This document shows, in pieces, positions 47,328 through 58,275 of a stretch of 64,000 nucleotides of DNA (the first letter of the stretch is position 1; every line of letters starts with the position of its first letter). Under the pieces are notes generated by a model. It was not told the origin of the DNA. It did no database searches and saw only the letters and a program-made list of their open reading frames with translations. The stretch comes from Neopestalotiopsis rosae (lineage: Eukaryota; Ascomycota; Sordariomycetes; Amphisphaeriales; Sporocadaceae): NCBI GenBank assembly GCA_023078685.1, contig JALGAS010000002.1, positions 6,138,001-6,202,000 of the forward strand, given 5' to 3'. The translations under genes were made by a program, and so were the position numbers.

Positions 47328-48317
47328 ATGTCGTGGGCAGGTACGTCCTTATATACGACCCATGAGTTGGCAAACTCCTGGTTGAAATGGACATGGGTGA
47401 TTGACTTGGGTTTTTAATCATGTAGGCTTCAAAAAGAATGTCAACCGCGCAACGACGCAGGTTATGATGAAGACGGGCCATGTCGAGAAAACAAACGACC
47501 GCGATTACGAGGTGGAGGAGCGCCGATTCCGAACCATGGAAGCTGCCTCGCTCCGTCTACAGAAGGAAGCCAAGGGATACCTCGACTCTCTCAGAGCCAT
47601 GACTGCCTCGCAGATGCGTATCGCCGAGACCATTGACGCATTTTATGGAGATGCGGGCGCAAAGGACGGCGTCAGCAGGAGTTACAAGCAAGCAGTGGAG
47701 GATCTCGACGCCGAGACCATCAAGGCACTGGACGGACCCTACAGGTATTTTTTGACACGGCATGAGCCCATGCGCAAGGAAACATCTAATAATCATCTAG
47801 AACCACTGTCCTCGAGCCGATAAATCGATTCTGCGCATATTTCCCAGATGTGAATGAATGTAAGCCAGGCCTGACAACTTTGACTTTGCGCTGCAGATAT
47901 ACTGATCAAGAATCGTACCCAGGCATCAAGAAACGCGGCCACAAACTACTGGATTACGATGCGCTACGTGCCAAGGTCAAGAAGTTGGCCGAGAAGCCCG
48001 ACAAGGACGTTACCAAGCTTCCTCGTACGGAGAAGGAGATGGAAATCGCCCGAGCCGCCTACGAACAACTCAATGAACAACTGTCTAGCGAACTTCCCCA
48101 GCTCATCGACCTTAGAGTGCCATACCTAGACCCCAGCTTCGAGGCTCTCGTCAAGATTCAGCTAAGATTCTGCGCCGAAGCCTACAGCCGAATGGCACAA
48201 GTACAGCAGTACCTCGATGCCGACACGAGAGACCAATATGCAAATGGTCAACTTGACGGACGGGTGGAGCAAGTTCTGCAGGAAATTAGAGAATTGAGCA
48301 TTAGCGGGACCGTCTAA
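47328..48317 (+). CDS. RVS161: BAR-domain amphiphysin-like protein Rvs161
   Basis: Predicted 261 residues from exons 47328-47340 (13 bases), 47426-47744, 47801-47859 and 47923-48317. The last acceptor (TACCCAG) was chosen over a nearer one because it yields the family text NECIKKRGHKLLDYD and has a CTGAT branch before it. The protein is almost entirely a BAR domain. It starts MSWAGFKKNVNRATTQ, the amphipathic helix typical of Rvs161/Hob3, and has no SH3 domain. It forms a crescent dimer with Rvs167 at endocytic sites, helps vesicle scission and actin-patch function, and in yeast also helps cell fusion. The length matches the yeast protein (265). Confidence 0.95.
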
Positions 48318-49080
48318 TTTGCTGGAATTTTGAGGAAAGAAAAAAGACACGTAATGGGCATGGTTTTTCAGGAGTTCAACAGGTTGAAGTCGATACCTTC
48401 GACGAGAATGGGCATGATATTCACTCACAATCGAGGAATACCCAGGGACTGGGAGTCGACTTTTGGTCTCTTCCAGACGCAGAGTGGTATTATTACAATT
48501 TAATCTCAGGCGTTCATCAGTTCCTTGAATGATTATGCGAGAATGCTATAGAAGACTTGACATACACAAAAATGGAATCAGGAATTCGAGACATTGAAGT
48601 TGGAAGTACGCCCAAATGAGCCTCAAGTCCTCTTGGAGCTTCCTTTCCGTTCTAGCAACGCCCATGTTCCTTGTCGCCTTCATGACAGTTTCATTTCAGT
48701 TGTGCGATAGAACTCATCAGTGACAAGCATTGTACGACTGTTGAAGAGGTCAAGCTCGCTTACCTACACAGCTGGTGCTATTCTCGTTACTGGCGGGCAA
48801 GTTCAAGATTCGCTTCCGAGTTGTTCTCTATGGACGTTGGGTAAAAAGACAGTCATTTGTGTAGACAAAGCCTCCACGCCGAAAATACCATTGTGCTGTC
48901 AACTGCCCAATCACATATCACATAATCGATATATTTTGTCCAAATACAAAGCTCCTTGTTCTATACAGACTATAATTGCCCAGTGCATTGCTCATCACCG
49001 TGTGGGTAGGCCAAGTGAACACTGGCATGTTCGTTTCGGCCACTGCAAGCCTACAGGAAACATTCTCTCTCTCTTGTACA
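48318..49080. other. Intergenic region
   Basis: Gap between Rvs161 and the orphan gene. A 136-codon frame at 48720-49130 begins with GTG and lacks any family match; it overlaps the orphan and is not accepted. Confidence 0.5.
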
Positions 49081-49698
49081 ATGAGCTCCCTACCAGCACG
49101 TCTCCCAGCATGCGAGAGAAGAGTGTTTAGTAGGCTGGCACCAGCTAATGGCTCAAAGGGGACCTTGGTCGAGGAAAGCGACTGGTCAGCAACAGGGTCG
49201 CACGATTCCACGGCCATAGAAGATTCCGATGACGACAACGATGACTTGTTTGTGAGTGGCAAGACTTCCACCCAGCTCTCTTTCCGTAGGGAGACGGTAA
49301 ATAAGAAGGATCGCCCAACAGAGGGTCTCTTGGCTGCGGCACTGTCAGGTAAGAACGAGATCGCTGCAAGTGAGCAGGCTGCTGTTCACCCGGCAAGGGA
49401 TCCTTCCCAGAAGACCACGGCAACAAAGCCAAGAAGGGTGGTCCATTTCAGTAAAGAGTCTGAAAAGCCTGGCCATTCGGAGAAGTGCTATCAACATTTC
49501 TGCCTCAAGCCACTTGGATTCTCTGCCGATAAGGCGTGCATCTACGAGAAGACGCCGGATTCTTTGGATCTTAGCAAGGTCCATCATCATTGCAGATGTC
49601 TCTGCGACAAGAGGTTTGTGGCTCCGTGCCCCGCGGTGTTGCGTGAGAACAAGAGCTGGTATGATCTGGTTGAACAATTTCAGGGATCGACTTTCTAA
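49081..49698 (+). CDS. Orphan protein with Cys/His-rich C-terminus
   Basis: Predicted 205 residues from the ATG at 49081; an in-frame ATG at 49027 would add 18. The middle contains an acidic patch (EDSDDDNDD) and Lys/Thr-rich, probably disordered stretches. The last 70 residues hold about eight Cys and several His (CYQHFC, CIYE, HHHCRCLCDK, PCPAV). That spacing could bind zinc or form disulfides, but no signal peptide is visible from the chosen start. I do not recognise a family. The Cys-rich end is the part most likely to be conserved. Confidence 0.55.
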   Translation: MSSLPARLPACERRVFSRLAPANGSKGTLVEESDWSATGSHDSTAIEDSDDDNDDLFVSGKTSTQLSFRRETVNKKDRPTEGLLAAALSGKNEIAASEQAAVHPARDPSQKTTATKPRRVVHFSKESEKPGHSEKCYQHFCLKPLGFSADKACIYEKTPDSLDLSKVHHHCRCLCDKRFVAPCPAVLRENKSWYDLVEQFQGSTF

Positions 49699-50059
49699 TG
49701 TGCTGGTCACGAGGAATTTACAGCACTGGCACTTTAATATATGCCAATAGATCAAGGGGTAAGTATATATCGGTAGGTCATGATTATACAATCACTTCCA
49801 CTATACAATTTCGCCATGCTACAAATGGAAGGGCCTTTGTGAATGACTAACGCGTGTCTATAAATTCTATCCAAGCTTGACTTCTCTAAGTGTCTAAATG
49901 TTCTATAAATATGCACATCTCTATGTCGTAACTAATCTCCAATATGTACCTCCCGATGCAAACTCTGCTGTGGCTTCTATACGTTCTTTGGGTATCACTG
50001 GTAGAAAACAAAACGTTCCCCAACACAACACTGCCACCACATGCCCCTTCAAAGCCAAC
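49699..50059. other. Intergenic, convergent 3' ends
   Basis: AT-rich 361-base gap; no feature seen. Confidence 0.6.
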
Positions 50060-51034
50060 TCAAACACCTCGCACAATACGTCCGGGTTTCTTCTTGCCAT
50101 AGGTACCATAAAACGCATACGGATTCCCCTCGTGCGCGTTGCACAGAAACGTGCTGAGGAGCGGCTGCCACAGACACGAGACGGTCCGGCGGTCCCGGTC
50201 GACCCGGAGCGCGACCCCCGCCAGCGACGCCCCCGGGTTCGGAATGTCCAGCATGACGTCGAGCGAGCCGCGGTTGTAGGTCCCCGACCCGACCACGAGC
50301 TCCAGGGGCCCCCGCGCGCCGCACCGCACCACGAGCGCCGTGTCGTCGTCGTCGTCGCCGAGCTTTTCGTCGATGAGACCCCAGGGCGGCGGCTGCATCT
50401 CCGGGTCGTGGAAATATACCCGTTGTTGACCTTCCTGCCCGGCTATGCCACCGCCCTCGGTCGCGTACGATAGCTTTTGGAACCGGAGGAGCGCCGTCAC
50501 GGGGGACCGCCGCCCGTTGCCTACGACCTGGCCGGGCCGGCGCGGCAGCCTGCGGTACCCGAGCTTCAGATGGACTTTCCACTTGCGGATGCACACGTAC
50601 AGGTAGGCCTTTTCGGCCGCGGCCTTGAGCAGGTGGCTGACGCGGCGGCACGATTGCCAGGACGTCGATAGGTGCTCCTTGTCCGTCAGGTACCCGAGGA
50701 TCTCGATCCAGAGTTCCAGCGGCAGCGGTGGTGGTGGGCAGACCGCTGATGACACGGCTCTGGAGACATGTTTTCTTTGATCGCCCTCCTCTAGACAACC
50801 CATGTTATGTGATTCTAGCATGGAAATGTCCACCCCTTGAGTGAAAACGGATTTAGATATATAAAGACAAAAGAAGGTTTGTTGATGCAGCAAACCGTTC
50901 AAGCCGACAGTGACGGCGGTGTGTCTGTCTGGTGGTTTGATTGACGCCTTGTGGGGACTTTTTTCTCTCTTTCCGTTTAGCGGCCGGTCGAGCTTTCGGG
51001 AATTCGAGACTGACGATTCCGACGATGATCTCAT
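50060..51034 (-). CDS. F-box-like protein
   Basis: Predicted 324 residues from the ATG at 51034. Two later in-frame ATGs at 50821 and 50803 are just as plausible, because the first 70 residues are compositionally odd and the F-box follows soon after the later starts. The F-box begins at about residue 101 (LPLELWIEILGYLTDKEHLSTSWQSC) and should bind Skp1 in an SCF ubiquitin ligase. The C-terminal 180 residues are a GC-rich, Asp/Gly/Arg-rich unit of unknown fold that would recognise the target. Many fungal genomes carry families of such proteins. No intron is needed. Confidence 0.72.
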   Translation of the reverse strand: MRSSSESSVSNSRKLDRPLNGKREKSPHKASIKPPDRHTAVTVGLNGLLHQQTFFCLYISKSVFTQGVDISMLESHNMGCLEEGDQRKHVSRAVSSAVCPPPPLPLELWIEILGYLTDKEHLSTSWQSCRRVSHLLKAAAEKAYLYVCIRKWKVHLKLGYRRLPRRPGQVVGNGRRSPVTALLRFQKLSYATEGGGIAGQEGQQRVYFHDPEMQPPPWGLIDEKLGDDDDDTALVVRCGARGPLELVVGSGTYNRGSLDVMLDIPNPGASLAGVALRVDRDRRTVSCLWQPLLSTFLCNAHEGNPYAFYGTYGKKKPGRIVRGV

Positions 51035-51530
51035 CCGATGGTGCTGTTTCTTCCATGACTCGCGCTGAAGCAGGTTTAGGATTATTTGACAAGAGAAGTA
51101 TACAGACCCCAGTAGTACTCTATCTTTACCACAGTATATGTCGTCTCAACTTGCATTGTCTATCCATTTGTTTATGACTCTTGATCCAGCATTAGGTTCA
51201 TCCATGTATGATCATTTCTAAACTATCACGGCTGTTCGTCGTTGGTTAGAGAATCGGTATGCGAATCTTCTGCAGGACCGTTGAATATGTCGAATCACCA
51301 AAAAAGTTCTATGCAAATTTGGGAGAAAATTACCAATTGGTCCATAGAAGAGTAGTTCCCTACATGTCGGTGCGTATTTAGAAACAAGGTCAAAAACAAG
51401 CAAATGGCCCAACGACCATATCAATATATGGTCCATTATACGTCCATTATACGACTTAGACCAGTATATTCAAAGGACCAATGGTAGCAAAACGTTATTC
51501 AATACACTTGACTTGGAAAAAGAAAGGATG
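51035..51530. other. Intergenic region
   Basis: AT-rich spacer between the F-box gene and the tRNA; no feature seen. Confidence 0.6.
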
Positions 51531-51624
51531 CTGCCCCACTGAGGGTCGAACTCAGAGCCTCCAGATTGACGGTTCCTGAGAAGGAATAACAGTCTGACGC
51601 GCTAGCCAATTGCGCCATGGGGCA
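51531..51624 (-). tRNA. tRNA-Asn: tRNA-Asn (GTT) with a 20-base intron
   Basis: A full cloverleaf folds on the minus strand: acceptor TGCCCCA with TGGGGCA, D-stem GCGC/GCGC, anticodon stem TCAGA/TCTGG, T-arm CTGAG-TTCGACC-CTCAG, and discriminator G. The total is 94 bases. Removing 20 bases between positions 37 and 38 leaves a standard 74-base tRNA with loop CTGTTAA, so the anticodon is GTT. G73 agrees with asparagine. The intron can form a short TTCC/GGAA hairpin. Both the A and B box regions are present. Confidence 0.88.
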
Positions 51625-53240
51625 TCACGTGATGGCTTGTTGAGATGAGCAGCTGTTATTGTATATTACATTCAATTAATTTTGCTTGAAAGCATCATTA
51701 CGTAGTTTGTAGCCTTCTCAGTCGTGGTCGGCGACGAGGTTGATGATATGTGCGCGACTTATGGAAGCGGGTTGCTGTTAGTCATAGCACCCAGGTTTGT
51801 GACTAGCGGGAGAGGGAAGAGACCAACGTCCATTAGGTGTACTAGAATATATCAGTGTGAGCAATTTATACAGATTCATGGGAAAGGGGGAAAGCAATCA
51901 TTCATATCTGGTTCTTGCTTGGTGCCTCTGGCAGTGCAAACGAGGCATAGAACTTCGTGTATGATCCAATTTGAGAATGGGATTGGCTCGAAATTGTCCG
52001 TGTCATAGATAGTGTTCTCAAAATTCAATCAGCAGTTGGAAAACATATTCCAACTCTGGAGTCATTGACTGTGGTACACAGGTAATGTGCAAGTTATATG
52101 AAGAATTGCGAGGACTCATCATCAATACTTCCTCGCATTGCGTACGATGATATTCTGATCTATTGCTAATTGCATAGGCAACGACGCATGGGGTGCTGAG
52201 AATCGTTACACCTCGGAGATGAATGGCTTACACTGGTTCATGCGCTATCCCTTTCTCGATCACATACTATCCCGGTGGAAGTCTTGAGGAACAGCCTAGA
52301 ACCACTGACTGGGAAGCGGAATGCCGCGGGATCATAATCATAATGATATAGTCCCTTCAGACTAATAACAATTAGAGGAGTATAGTAGGATAATCACTGG
52401 CATTGAATTGATATTTACAGCAATCTTCTCGGAGTTAGGACCTGTTCGTACTGCTATTCGGTACCGACAGTGCGATGATCTACACTTTTCCCAGCTTGTA
52501 CAGTGGATCAATTGGGTCTTAAGGACAAGGTTAAGCTTATACGGGGTATGCCCAGGCTATTTCCAACGCTAGGTATTCCGGGCCTTTGAACAAGTGCGAT
52601 GCTGCCTTCGATCTAGCTGCCAGGTCAGTTATTGTTGGCTAGCCGTACGTTTGCATTGAAGTTGGCAGCTGATCGGGAATCCTTCCCAGTCATTGTAGGC
52701 GTATCTGTAGTTCATTGTGATCCTGTTTACCCAGAAATAATGGCTGTGTAAGTAGGAGCAATTACTCTTGAATCCTTCATCACTCCACGAAATGACAGCA
52801 TTCCATTGGGGTATCCTCCCCCCTCACTCTTTCGTTCCCACCCCGGGTGAATCCTTCACTAGCTTATCATGTGAGAAACGGGCAAGCACCAACTCACCTG
52901 TCTGTGTGGGATTAGATTAAAATATGCACATCGCGGGATCGTTTGGTTCGCTTTCATTCTTGGCATTCAGGTACCCTGCGCTCTGTGCTCCTTGCTTCGC
53001 CACGCTCGCTCAATCTGTCACTGTCAGCGGCGCCAGTGAATTGGATTTGTCTGTTTCGTTCGCTCCCCGTCTAGTGTCCCGTTGCTTTTTGCTTCTGCTT
53101 CAAGAAATGATCGTGTTTCCTTGCCTCGCCATTCGTCGTCCCCCACTACGGCGTGTCGCAACAGTCCGGAAGCAAGACACTTGAATCTTTCGGCTGCTTT
53201 TACTTCTTCCTTTGATGAAAAGAGTAGCACGTTTTTCGCA
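51625..53240. other. Intergenic region
   Basis: 1.6 kb, AT-rich until about 52.8 kb, then more pyrimidine-rich as the leader of the mannosidase gene. No protein or RNA gene was recognised. Confidence 0.6.
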
Positions 53241-54875
53241 ATGGCGCGACGCTTCACTTCGTGGGCGCTGAAGGGCCTTTTCTTGGCTTCCACGCCAGTC
53301 TTGGCCGCGCTCGAGGTCGACCTAGACGATGAAGGCATGTTCCGCTACTAAACTTTGCGCCCACCCGCCCGCGAGCGCGCGCATGAAGGGTCTCGGAATT
53401 TTTGGGTTGCGCTAACCTTTGCGGTCATCACTATAGCATCCATCAAACAAGCCGCTTCGCAAGTTGCCGAAGACTTACTATCATTCTATGTTGGCGACCA
53501 GCCGGGAATGACGCCTGGTATCTTGCCAGGACCTCCACCAGATGGTGACTATTACTGGTGGATTGGTGGTGCTATGTGTAGGCAACTTTTCTCAAGTCAT
53601 CGTTCTGTCGCCCCAAGATAAATTGTGCGTCTAGAGATGGCTCACATCTTATTGATTGTTAGGGGGCACCTTACTGGACTACCGCTTCTATACCGACGAC
53701 AAATCATACGACGACACAATCATGCAAGCCTTGGTGCATCAGGTGGGCGACCAACATGATTACATGCCGTCAAACTGGTCGGCGTCCATGGGCAACGATG
53801 ATCAAGCATTCTGGGCGCTCGCAACTCTCGTCGCCGCCGAGACTGGCTTCACTGATCCGGCCGCGGATACGGACCTGGACTGGCTCGCCTTGTCCCAGGC
53901 CGTATTCAACGAGCAGACCGACCCGAGCCGACGCACATACTCGGGCAGCTGTTCGGGCTTGTTGCGCTGGCAGGCTATGCAGTATAACAATGGCTGGGAT
54001 TATATCAACACTATTGCAAACACGTGCTACTTCAACATTGGGGCCCGTCTGGCCCGTTACTTCGATAACGACACGCTGGCCGAGGTGGTCGGCCAAACTT
54101 ACGATATGTTGGTGGATGTCGCTTATATCGACGCTGACGGCAATATCTATGATGGTGGGCACGAAGAAGAGGATTGCAAGGATATTAACAAGGCACAGTT
54201 CTCATACAATGCCGCCTTACTTATTCAAGGGTTGGCCCACCTATACAACATGGTAAGTCTTTGCGCGCGCACGCCGGAAAGCGGATCAAAGGGGGCATTT
54301 TGTCGCTGACCAAATTCCAGACCGAGGCCGACACATGGAAGGAAAAGATCGACTTGCTCCTACCCAGAACTCTCGAGTTCTTCTTCCCCGACGGCACAGC
54401 CGTCGAGCCGGCCTGCGAGTTCGGAGGTACCTGCACGACCGACATGCTGTCGTTCAAGGGCTTCCTGCACCGCTGGCTGCAGTCGACGGCCTACCTGGCC
54501 TCGTACACGTCGGAGCAGATCACGCCGATCCTCAAGACGTCGGCCCAGTCGGCGGTGAACCAGTGCACCGGCGGGACCAACGGCCGCATGTGCGGCTTCA
54601 AGTGGTCGTCGGGGTCGTACGACGGCACGACGGGGGCGTGCCAGCAGATGAGCGTCCTGGCCTCGCTCATCAGCCTCCTGCCGACGCCCGAGACGGGCAT
54701 CCTGACCAACACTACCGGCGGCACGAGTAAAGGTGACCCCAATGCCGGGTCTGACCTCGACAGCCACTTTACGGCCCTGGCCGACATCACCACTGCCGAT
54801 AGGGCCGGTGCTGGCATTCTCACCGTCATATTCCTGGGTATGGGTCTCGGGGCATATGTCTGGATGAGTGTATAA
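53241..54875 (+). CDS. GH76 mannosidase/transglycosidase of the DFG5/DCW1 family
   Basis: Predicted 459 residues from exons 53241-53334, 53437-53577, 53663-54252 and 54321-54875. The first intron begins with GC instead of GT (AAG|GCATGT to CTATAG, with a CTAAC branch); only this junction gives the expected ASIKQAASQVAEDL start of the catalytic domain. The protein enters the secretory pathway through an N-terminal signal (about 1-22). The (alpha/alpha)6 barrel contains the catalytic Asp pair in GNDDQAFWA near 124-125, plus GSCSGLLRW and conserved Cys. A hydrophobic C-terminal end (about 435-455) is the GPI-attachment signal. In yeast and Candida these enzymes cut the GPI glycan to link mannoproteins to wall glucan. 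Confidence 0.9.
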
Positions 54876-55800
54876 TGAAGATATTAGTTTTAATCTATTG
54901 TCAATGTCTAAGTCATTAGAAGGCATCATAGAAGTGTAATTTAATACTTGTAAAACGTTTGACGGCAATGTTACACTAATTCGTATACATCGCAACGTGT
55001 GTTGACCAGTGATGCAATATGATATTTCCTGCAAGATGGAAACTCTCAATGTTCAGGCTTCAGTAGTTACGGCGGATATATGTTGTCTAGCCACTCCATC
55101 ACTGGGTTTTGGTTTCTACTCCAATCGACGACGAAACAACTATATCACAGTGATGGCATAGCATTGCACTCTGTTACTGACAACGATTCCATTAGATCCC
55201 TTCCCTGCCAAGACCCTAATGTTTGCAGCCTCTGAGCTCATCGAATATTGCCGCGTCATTGACAACTAACTGAAATATGAAGCTGGCACTATTTCCTGGT
55301 GCCTGGTCCTTCTCCGTGTGGATTGAAATTCCGTTTGAATCAACAGCCGTGGCTTCATGCGACCTCAAAACACCGGAGACACTGATTGGGAAGATTATCG
55401 GCTGACGAATCAGCTTCTTGAGTCCAATTGTCGCTTAGAAACTTGAATTGAAAAGAAAATGATATGATATTCTCTACCCGACAAGCGCTACCACATGAAT
55501 TGGTCTGCAAGATTATCACAAACTGGCCAATAAAATTGTCTTCAGGGCCAAAAGATATTTTGTAATCGCCAACCATGACGTGGCTTTTGCCGACCATTGT
55601 ATACGAGTACTGCATTCTTCGTGCTATAGGTCCTAGGTCCGGAGCATTTGTCCGTTGCTATACTGGTGCCTGGATCTCAAGTTCTATATAATCACCCGAC
55701 TATATTTCCCACTATTCCCGATGTTGTCAATAGAAATCCAAGGCAACACAACTCATAACCTTTGGTCCATCAACTTAGTACAAACAAACACGCAATAATA
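54876..55800. other. Intergenic region
   Basis: 925 bases, AT-rich, without a convincing coding frame; an 86-codon frame on the minus strand (55355-55615) has no family resemblance. Confidence 0.6.
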
Positions 55801-57273
55801 ATGGGCGGCGGTAACGTGCATCCGGGCTTCCCAGTCCCTAATCCCACCACCTCCTACTGGCAGCTCCCACCTCACCCTCTCGCCGAGCACCGCACCACAC
55901 CGGACCTGCCATCCGAAACGCTAGACTATGTAATCGTCGGCTCCGGCATTACGGGGGCGGCAGTAGCGTACAAGCTCTACGCCCGCGACCCGTCACTCAG
56001 AATCCTCATGCTCGAGGCCCGGACCGCGGCCTCGGGCGCATCGGGTCGGAATGGCGGACTATGCCGCGCCGGCTGGTGGCTCAGCTACAAGCGCTACGCC
56101 GACGCCTTTGGCGAGGACGAGGCGCTCAAGTTTGTCTGCCTGGAAGAGGACAACGTGGCCGACCTCGCCGCCTTTGTGCGCGAGCATCACGTCGACTGCG
56201 ACTTTGAGGATCTCGACACGGCCGACTCGTACCTGACGCACGAGGCGTGGGCCAAGGTCAAGGAAGTTCTGGAAGTGCGCCGCGAGGTCCAGCAGCGGAG
56301 ACCCGACGACGCGCCCCGGGGCGTCAAGGAGGTCTTTGAGGGCGAGGCGGCCAGTCGGCGCGTCGGCATCCCCGGCGTCGTCGGCGCCGTCACGTACCCG
56401 GCGCACACGCAGAACCCGTATCTGCTCGTATGCAAGATGCTGGAGCTCAACCTGGCCAAGGGCCTTAATCTGCAGACCAACACCCTCGTGCACGAGGTTG
56501 TCGAATCGCCACCACGACAAGTCGACGACCCTGCTTCTTCTTCTGCATCTTCTTCCGCATGGACCGTCAAGACAAGTCGCGGCGACGTCAAGGCCAGACA
56601 AGTCATCCTCGCCACCAACGCCTTCACCAACAGCCTGCACAGCGGTCTGGCGGGCACCGGCTTCATGTGGCCCAGCCGGAGCCAGGTGTCAGCCATTCGG
56701 CCCGGCAGCAAAGTGGCAGACAACCCGGCCATGCGCATGAACGTCTGCCTAAACGACGCGCATTCCGGCGACTACTTTCACACGCGCGCTCCCCACCTCC
56801 GGGGCGCCGGCGATATTCTCTACGGAGGCGGCCGCTTCCTCTCGCCGACGAGGGAAAAGGGGGCCACTGATGACTCCCAGGTCAACCCGGCCATTGCAGA
56901 GTATCTACGGCATGCGGCGGCCAGCTATTTCGGCAAAGAGGCTTGGGGAGAGGAGGGCGCCCACGTGAGGGACTGGTCGGGCATCACATGCTATACACCC
57001 GATTCGTACCCGCTCGTTGGGGAGGCACCCGGCCAAAAGGGACTTTGGATGTCAGTAGGCATGAACGGACACGGAATGGCCATGGCATTCCGCAGTGCCG
57101 AGGCGCTCGTCCATATGATTACAACAGGGGAAGAGCCCAGCTGGTTCCCCAAGACGTTCAGGCTGGCCAGGGCTTGGTCAAAATCGACTGTTGATCTCAG
57201 GCAGCAGGTCAAAGTTGACGAGGATAAAGCGTCATATGCTTCAACCGCGACTGAGAAGAAACTACAAATCTAG
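55801..57273 (+). CDS. FAD-dependent oxidoreductase (DAO family)
   Basis: Predicted 490 residues, single exon. The first ATG in frame is 55801; the frame is open upstream only through non-ATG codons. The dinucleotide-binding motif VIVGSGITG starts at about residue 44, followed by LEARTAASGASGRNGG, where the FAD is bound. The C-terminal end has the usual SVGMNGHGMAMAF loop that closes over the flavin. The DAO family oxidises amines or N-methyl amino acids (sarcosine, glycine-like substrates). The closest fungal relatives are annotated only as FAD-dependent oxidoreductases. High GC at third positions and no introns stand out against the neighbours. The substrate is not known. Confidence 0.9.
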   Translation: MGGGNVHPGFPVPNPTTSYWQLPPHPLAEHRTTPDLPSETLDYVIVGSGITGAAVAYKLYARDPSLRILMLEARTAASGASGRNGGLCRAGWWLSYKRYADAFGEDEALKFVCLEEDNVADLAAFVREHHVDCDFEDLDTADSYLTHEAWAKVKEVLEVRREVQQRRPDDAPRGVKEVFEGEAASRRVGIPGVVGAVTYPAHTQNPYLLVCKMLELNLAKGLNLQTNTLVHEVVESPPRQVDDPASSSASSSAWTVKTSRGDVKARQVILATNAFTNSLHSGLAGTGFMWPSRSQVSAIRPGSKVADNPAMRMNVCLNDAHSGDYFHTRAPHLRGAGDILYGGGRFLSPTREKGATDDSQVNPAIAEYLRHAAASYFGKEAWGEEGAHVRDWSGITCYTPDSYPLVGEAPGQKGLWMSVGMNGHGMAMAFRSAEALVHMITTGEEPSWFPKTFRLARAWSKSTVDLRQQVKVDEDKASYASTATEKKLQI

Positions 57274-57620
57274 TCTGCTTCCAACAGGGCTGGTCTCTAG
57301 GATTGATGGTGGATACATGAACGCCAAGGCTCGTATAGGAGTATACCCATACCACTTAATGAAGGGATCTTTTATCTCTCCCTAGTGTACAGCTTATCAC
57401 CTACATTGAATGTCAGCCCATGCTCTTGTGATAACGAAGCCACTCGTGCCGGCAGTTTTCAACGCTATGCTCGCCTTGACTAATCATCAAAGTCCGCTTT
57501 TAAAATCAGCCCCATCACAGACTATTACCACCAGCGCCACCTCCAGAGCCAGCCTTTTGCTCCTTCCTGTACTAGAAACATTCCCATCTTGAACAAGACC
57601 AACATGACCTCGCTAAGAAC
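57274..57620. other. Intergenic, convergent 3' ends
   Basis: 347-base gap between the DAO gene and the promethin-like gene; no feature seen. Confidence 0.6.
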
Positions 57621-58275
57621 CTACTCCCTGACCTCCGCAACCTCCTCCTTGATGTTGACATCATCAAAGCCCAGGCCGCCGCCGTTGGAGCCGTTGCCGT
57701 TGCGCTCCTTCTGGAAGATAACCTTTTTGCCGCTGGGCATCTTGACCTGCATGTCGCCCTGCATGCTCACCGGGAGCATCTGGTAGATCTTGCGGCCCAC
57801 GAGAAACGTCACAATGGCCCAGGCCCAGACGAGTATGGCGATGCCCGAGGTGATGAACAGGACGGGGCAGAGGACCAAGAGGCCGACGCCGATCCAGAAG
57901 ACGCAGAAGAGGGTCGCGGAGACAATGGCAAAGGCGGCGGTCGAGAGCGAGAAGGAGATGAAGAGGGCCAGAGGCAGAGCGGAAAAGAGGATCTGCGAGA
58001 CAATAAAGGCCTAGAAGAGCACAGTAACATATCAGCAGGACGCCCTAGAAACGCTGTAAAGTTGAAAGAAGACAAAAACTCCCCGAATGGATGGGGTTGC
58101 AAGCGAACAGGGATATACCTACAAATAGAATGGGTCTCTGCGTAGCGAACTGGTTTACGGCATCGTAGGACCTCTCTCGGCTCTGGGGACTGATTACGCG
58201 ATCGACCTGGCGCTGGCCAAAGGAATAGGCGCGACTGGCGCGAGACTGATATTGAGGTTCGCCGTTGACTGCCAT
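57621..58275 (-). CDS. Small membrane protein, promethin/LDO-like
   Basis: Predicted 180 residues from exons 58275-58123 and 58010-57621 with a 112-base intron. The start is the first ATG; a longer frame upstream opens only with TTG. A polar N-terminus of 50 residues is followed by roughly 70 residues of near-continuous hydrophobic sequence (residues about 50-125) that would form three or four membrane segments or hairpins. A Lys- and Gly-rich cytoplasmic tail follows. This layout matches fungal promethin (LDAF1/LDO) proteins that assist seipin at lipid-droplet contact sites, but the family call rests on hydrophobic pattern and length. It could instead be another small ER protein. Confidence 0.65.

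Noticed and set aside
54360..55049. 229-codon minus-strand frame over the DFG5-like gene
   Set aside because: Arg-rich antisense shadow of the last exon of the mannosidase.
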